Assembly: GCA_937892095.1 (NCBI GenBank)
Contig: CALAVC010000017.1
Location: 1-34,589, forward strand
Reading direction: 5' to 3'
Source of the DNA: an uncultured Bacteroidales bacterium
Lineage (GTDB): Bacteria > Bacteroidota > Bacteroidia > Bacteroidales > Marinilabiliaceae
Length of the DNA stretch: 34,589 nucleotides
This document shows, in pieces, positions 32,771 through 34,589 of the stretch (position 1 is its first letter; each line of letters opens with the position of its first letter). The translations under genes and the position numbers were made by a program. Below the pieces are notes generated by a model. The model worked only from the letters and a program-made list of their open reading frames with translations, searched no databases and was not told the DNA's origin.

Positions 32771-33292
32771 ATGACAAAGAAAATCGTAGGGGACTACCAC
32801 TATACGGCAGAAGAATTGGAGCACATAGAGTCGTATTACGAAAAGGAATATTACGAAAGCATGTGCGACGCTGTTGGCGTGGGCTTAGGCATGGCAGGAG
32901 GGAACGTGCTAAAGCATCAAATGATACAAATGCGCATTGCAAGAAACTATTTAAAGCGTTTTGACAACGCTATACTTACGGAAACACGGTTATCGGACGA
33001 TTTGCGCATTACGCCCGACATTTCCATTTGGAGCAAGTATAATTACAAAAATGGCGTTGCGGAGAATCCGGTGTTAACTATTGAGATAACACACAGCACG
33101 CGCAACGACAGGTATTCGGAGAAAACGATATATGCTTCGTTTGCGAACTTCATGTCGCTCAAAGAGTCTTTTATCTACAATTATGAGCAAGATCGATGGA
33201 TACGATACCGCTCGGAGAACGGACAAGTGGTTAGAGAAAACGATGAAGATTATTCGCAAGTGCTACATTGCCACTTACACACGCTACTATAG
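32771..33292 (+). CDS. Uma2-like protein with PD-(D/E)XK nuclease-type fold (copy 2)
   Basis: A 173-residue paralogue of the preceding gene with the same motifs: TETRLSDDLRITPDISIW, NPVLTIEITHSTRNDRYSEK and SFIYNYEQDRWIRYRSEN, and an almost identical C-terminal tail (LHTLL). The proteins match well from the first residues (KKI..Y.YT.EEL), so the ATG at 32771 is well supported. A longer glycine-containing insertion lies near residues 34-45. The pair is probably an older duplication, as DNA similarity is moderate. Function is unknown beyond the nuclease-like fold. A perfect inverted repeat follows the stop. Confidence 0.72.
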   Translation: MTKKIVGDYHYTAEELEHIESYYEKEYYESMCDAVGVGLGMAGGNVLKHQMIQMRIARNYLKRFDNAILTETRLSDDLRITPDISIWSKYNYKNGVAENPVLTIEITHSTRNDRYSEKTIYASFANFMSLKESFIYNYEQDRWIRYRSENGQVVRENDEDYSQVLHCHLHTLL

Positions 33293-33304
33293 ATAAAAAC
33301 GAAA

Positions 33305-33342
33305 CTTAGGTAAGCCGTGAGAAAAGAATGCGCTTACCTAAG
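33305..33342. terminator. Perfect 11-bp inverted repeat after Uma2-like copy 2
   Basis: CTTAGGTAAGC at 33305-33315 is perfectly complementary to GCTTACCTAAG at 33332-33342, with a 16-base loop, 12 bases after the stop codon. There is no strong T-run (CGACATTTGTT follows). It is probably a terminator, but an end of the accessory patch is also possible. Confidence 0.5.
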
Positions 33343-33408
33343 CGACATTTGTTACTTACACACTGAGTATAAGCAAAAGAGGGTGGGGGAGCGTTCTTAG
33401 CAAAAAAA

Positions 33409-33439
33409 TTGGCAAAGGGGAGCTAATTGCATAATTTTG
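33409..33439 (+). promoter_or_regulatory. Putative promoter of the YhcH-family gene
   Basis: TAATTTTG at 33432-33439 fits the -7 consensus. TTGG at 33409-33412, one base off TTTG, stands 19 bases upstream. The predicted start gives a leader of about 20 bases, with AAGGA eight bases before the ATG at 33465. Confidence 0.65.
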
Positions 33440-33464
33440 TATGTAGTATAAATAAGGACGCTGG

Positions 33465-34043
33465 ATGAAAAAAATATTTCTGACACTCATGCTGATGGCA
33501 GCCGTCGGCACGGTGAGTGTGGCACAAAAAAAGGCTGCCGAGGTGGTCAGGGCACTTGGCGAAGCAGGCATTACGCTTCATGGCTCGACCAACATGGGCG
33601 AAGTGGACAAGCAGTATGGCAAGAACAAGGAACAGTGGGACGCTGCGCTGACGTGGCTCCGCACGACCGACTTGCGCGCCATTGGCAAAGGGAAGCACAA
33701 AATAGAGGGCACGAAGCTGGTGGCGAGCGTCGAAGACACTCAGAACGCCAACCTTGAGAGCAGGAGCAGCGAAAGCCACTATCATCACATAGACTTGCAA
33801 GTGGTGGTGCGTGGGGTGGAGGGCTTTTGCCTACTTGACCACGAGAGCTCGACGCCCAACAGCAAGTGGAGAGAAGACGTCATCCACTACGACTATGACC
33901 AGACAAAGCTACAATATATGATTGGGTTTGCAGGCACAGCATTTTTATTCTTCCCGACCGACTGGCACATTGCAAAGGTGCAGACCCCGATGGCCGACCA
34001 GACGCTACGCGTGGTGGTCATCAAACTCGACTATGTAGAATAA
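33465..34043 (+). CDS. Secreted YhcH/YjgK/YiaL (DUF386) family protein
   Basis: A 192-residue protein with a signal peptide (hydrophobic 4-19, likely cleavage after VAQ at about 21) followed by a cupin-like DUF386 domain. Family features are SHYHHIDLQVVVRGVEGF, with histidines that usually bind a metal, and the later FLFFPTDWHIAKVQTP. Related cytoplasmic proteins are linked to sialic acid or other sugar handling (YhcH has been proposed as a sugar-processing enzyme). Here the signal peptide points to the periplasm, which is a variation common in Bacteroidetes genomes. It has its own promoter and is followed by pyrB after 26 bases. The substrate cannot be told. Confidence 0.85.
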   Translation: MKKIFLTLMLMAAVGTVSVAQKKAAEVVRALGEAGITLHGSTNMGEVDKQYGKNKEQWDAALTWLRTTDLRAIGKGKHKIEGTKLVASVEDTQNANLESRSSESHYHHIDLQVVVRGVEGFCLLDHESSTPNSKWREDVIHYDYDQTKLQYMIGFAGTAFLFFPTDWHIAKVQTPMADQTLRVVVIKLDYVE

Positions 34044-34069
34044 CAGACCAAGCGCATACACACCCCAAA

Positions 34070-34589
34070 ATGATAGACATCAGAAACAAAAGTCTCGTCT
34101 CGATAGACGACTTTTCGAAAGAAGAGATGCTGCACATATTGGACCTTGCAGCCGACTTTGAAGCCAACCCCAATCAGCCACTCTTGCAAGGCAAGATTAT
34201 TGCCAGCCTATTTTTTGAGCCATCGACGCGTACGCGTCTGAGCTTCGAGACGGCAATGAATCGCCTTGGCGCACGCGTCATAGGCTTTTCGGACGTCAAC
34301 GCCACGAGCACCACGAAAGGCGAGACGCTGAAAGACACCATAATCATGGTGAGCAACTATGCAGACATGATTGTTATGCGCCACCCACTTGAGGGTGCAG
34401 CTCGCTACGCTTCGGAGCAGAGCCGAGTGCCGATTGTCAATGCGGGCGACGGAGCTAATCAGCACCCGACGCAGACGCTCTTGGACATGTATTCTATCAA
34501 AAAGACTCAGGGACATTTGGATAACTTGAGCATAGCCATGGTGGGCGACTTGAAATATGGGCGCACGGTACACTCGCTGGTGCAGGCCA
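34070..34589 (+). CDS. pyrB: Aspartate carbamoyltransferase catalytic subunit (partial, cut by window end)
   Basis: PyrB joins carbamoyl phosphate and aspartate, the first committed step of pyrimidine synthesis. The visible 173 residues contain FFEPSTRTRLSFE (48-60, carbamoyl-phosphate site STRTR at 52-56), KGETLKDT (83-90), MRHPLEGA and DGANQHPTQTLLD (127-139). The frame is open to the edge of the window, so roughly the second half is missing here. ATG at 34070 begins the conserved start and lies 26 bases after the YhcH-family stop, perhaps in the same transcript. A pyrI regulatory subunit would be expected downstream, outside the window. Confidence 0.95.
   Translation, partial: MIDIRNKSLVSIDDFSKEEMLHILDLAADFEANPNQPLLQGKIIASLFFEPSTRTRLSFETAMNRLGARVIGFSDVNATSTTKGETLKDTIIMVSNYADMIVMRHPLEGAARYASEQSRVPIVNAGDGANQHPTQTLLDMYSIKKTQGHLDNLSIAMVGDLKYGRTVHSLVQA

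Noticed and set aside
31480..33464. Insertion sequence, prophage or CRISPR array in the accessory patch
   Set aside because: No transposase, integrase, terminal inverted repeats with target duplication, or spaced repeat array was found. The repeats present are a two-unit tandem and hairpins.

Overview
The window looks like chromosome of a Bacteroidetes bacterium, most likely class Bacteroidia/order Bacteroidales. Intergenic regions repeatedly carry the Bacteroidetes -7 promoter word TAnnTTTG, several times with a TTTG-like -33 element about 19 bases upstream. The housekeeping proteins (MetK of 434 aa, AhcY, QueD, ProB/ProC, RecA, HflX, PyrB) and a secreted GH2 glycosidase fit that group. The species cannot be named from the sequence alone.

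Layout. (1) 1-4080: tRNA-Ala(GGC), metK, a YecH-like small protein, queD on the opposite strand, and ahcY, i.e. both enzymes around the SAM/SAH cycle. (2) 4140-22954: eighteen genes, all on the minus strand and closely spaced, forming one chemosensory locus. In transcription order they are a YfiR-like periplasmic protein, a methyl-accepting chemoreceptor, a STAS protein, CheY, CheA, two CheW, CheR, a histidine-kinase-like protein, CheD, CheB, a membrane GAF-PAS-PAS sensor, two more CheR-family proteins (one degenerate), a CheB catalytic domain without receiver, a membrane GAF protein, a membrane GAF-PAS-PAS-SpoIIE phosphatase and a SiaB-like kinase. A very good promoter sits at 23072-23102, followed by a perfect 12-bp inverted repeat in the leader. 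(3) 23088-28918: proC-proB-GH2 glycosidase-ribF, also on the minus strand. (4) 29121-31473: recA and hflX. (5) 31480-33350: an A/T-richer accessory patch on the plus strand with a small lipoprotein, a 19-bp tandem repeat and two paralogous Uma2-like nuclease-fold proteins. (6) 33409-34589: a secreted YhcH/YiaL-family protein and the start of pyrB.

How the genes may work together. The Che proteins make a complete receptor-CheW-CheA-CheY pathway with adaptation enzymes (CheR, CheB, CheD), but no flagellar, pilus or gliding gene is in view. The same gene run encodes what looks like a partner-switching module: a PP2C-type phosphatase on a membrane GAF/PAS sensor, a SiaB-like GHKL kinase, and a STAS protein with a threonine at the usual phosphosite. 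The most notable hypothesis is that a chemosensory array and a Ser/Thr partner switch are wired together here to control something other than, or besides, a flagellum. Further oddities are a histidine kinase lacking its phosphoacceptor His, a CheA with a nearly identical duplicated P2-position domain, a chemoreceptor ending in a CheR-tether-like pentapeptide, and a CheR paralogue that has lost its SAM motif.
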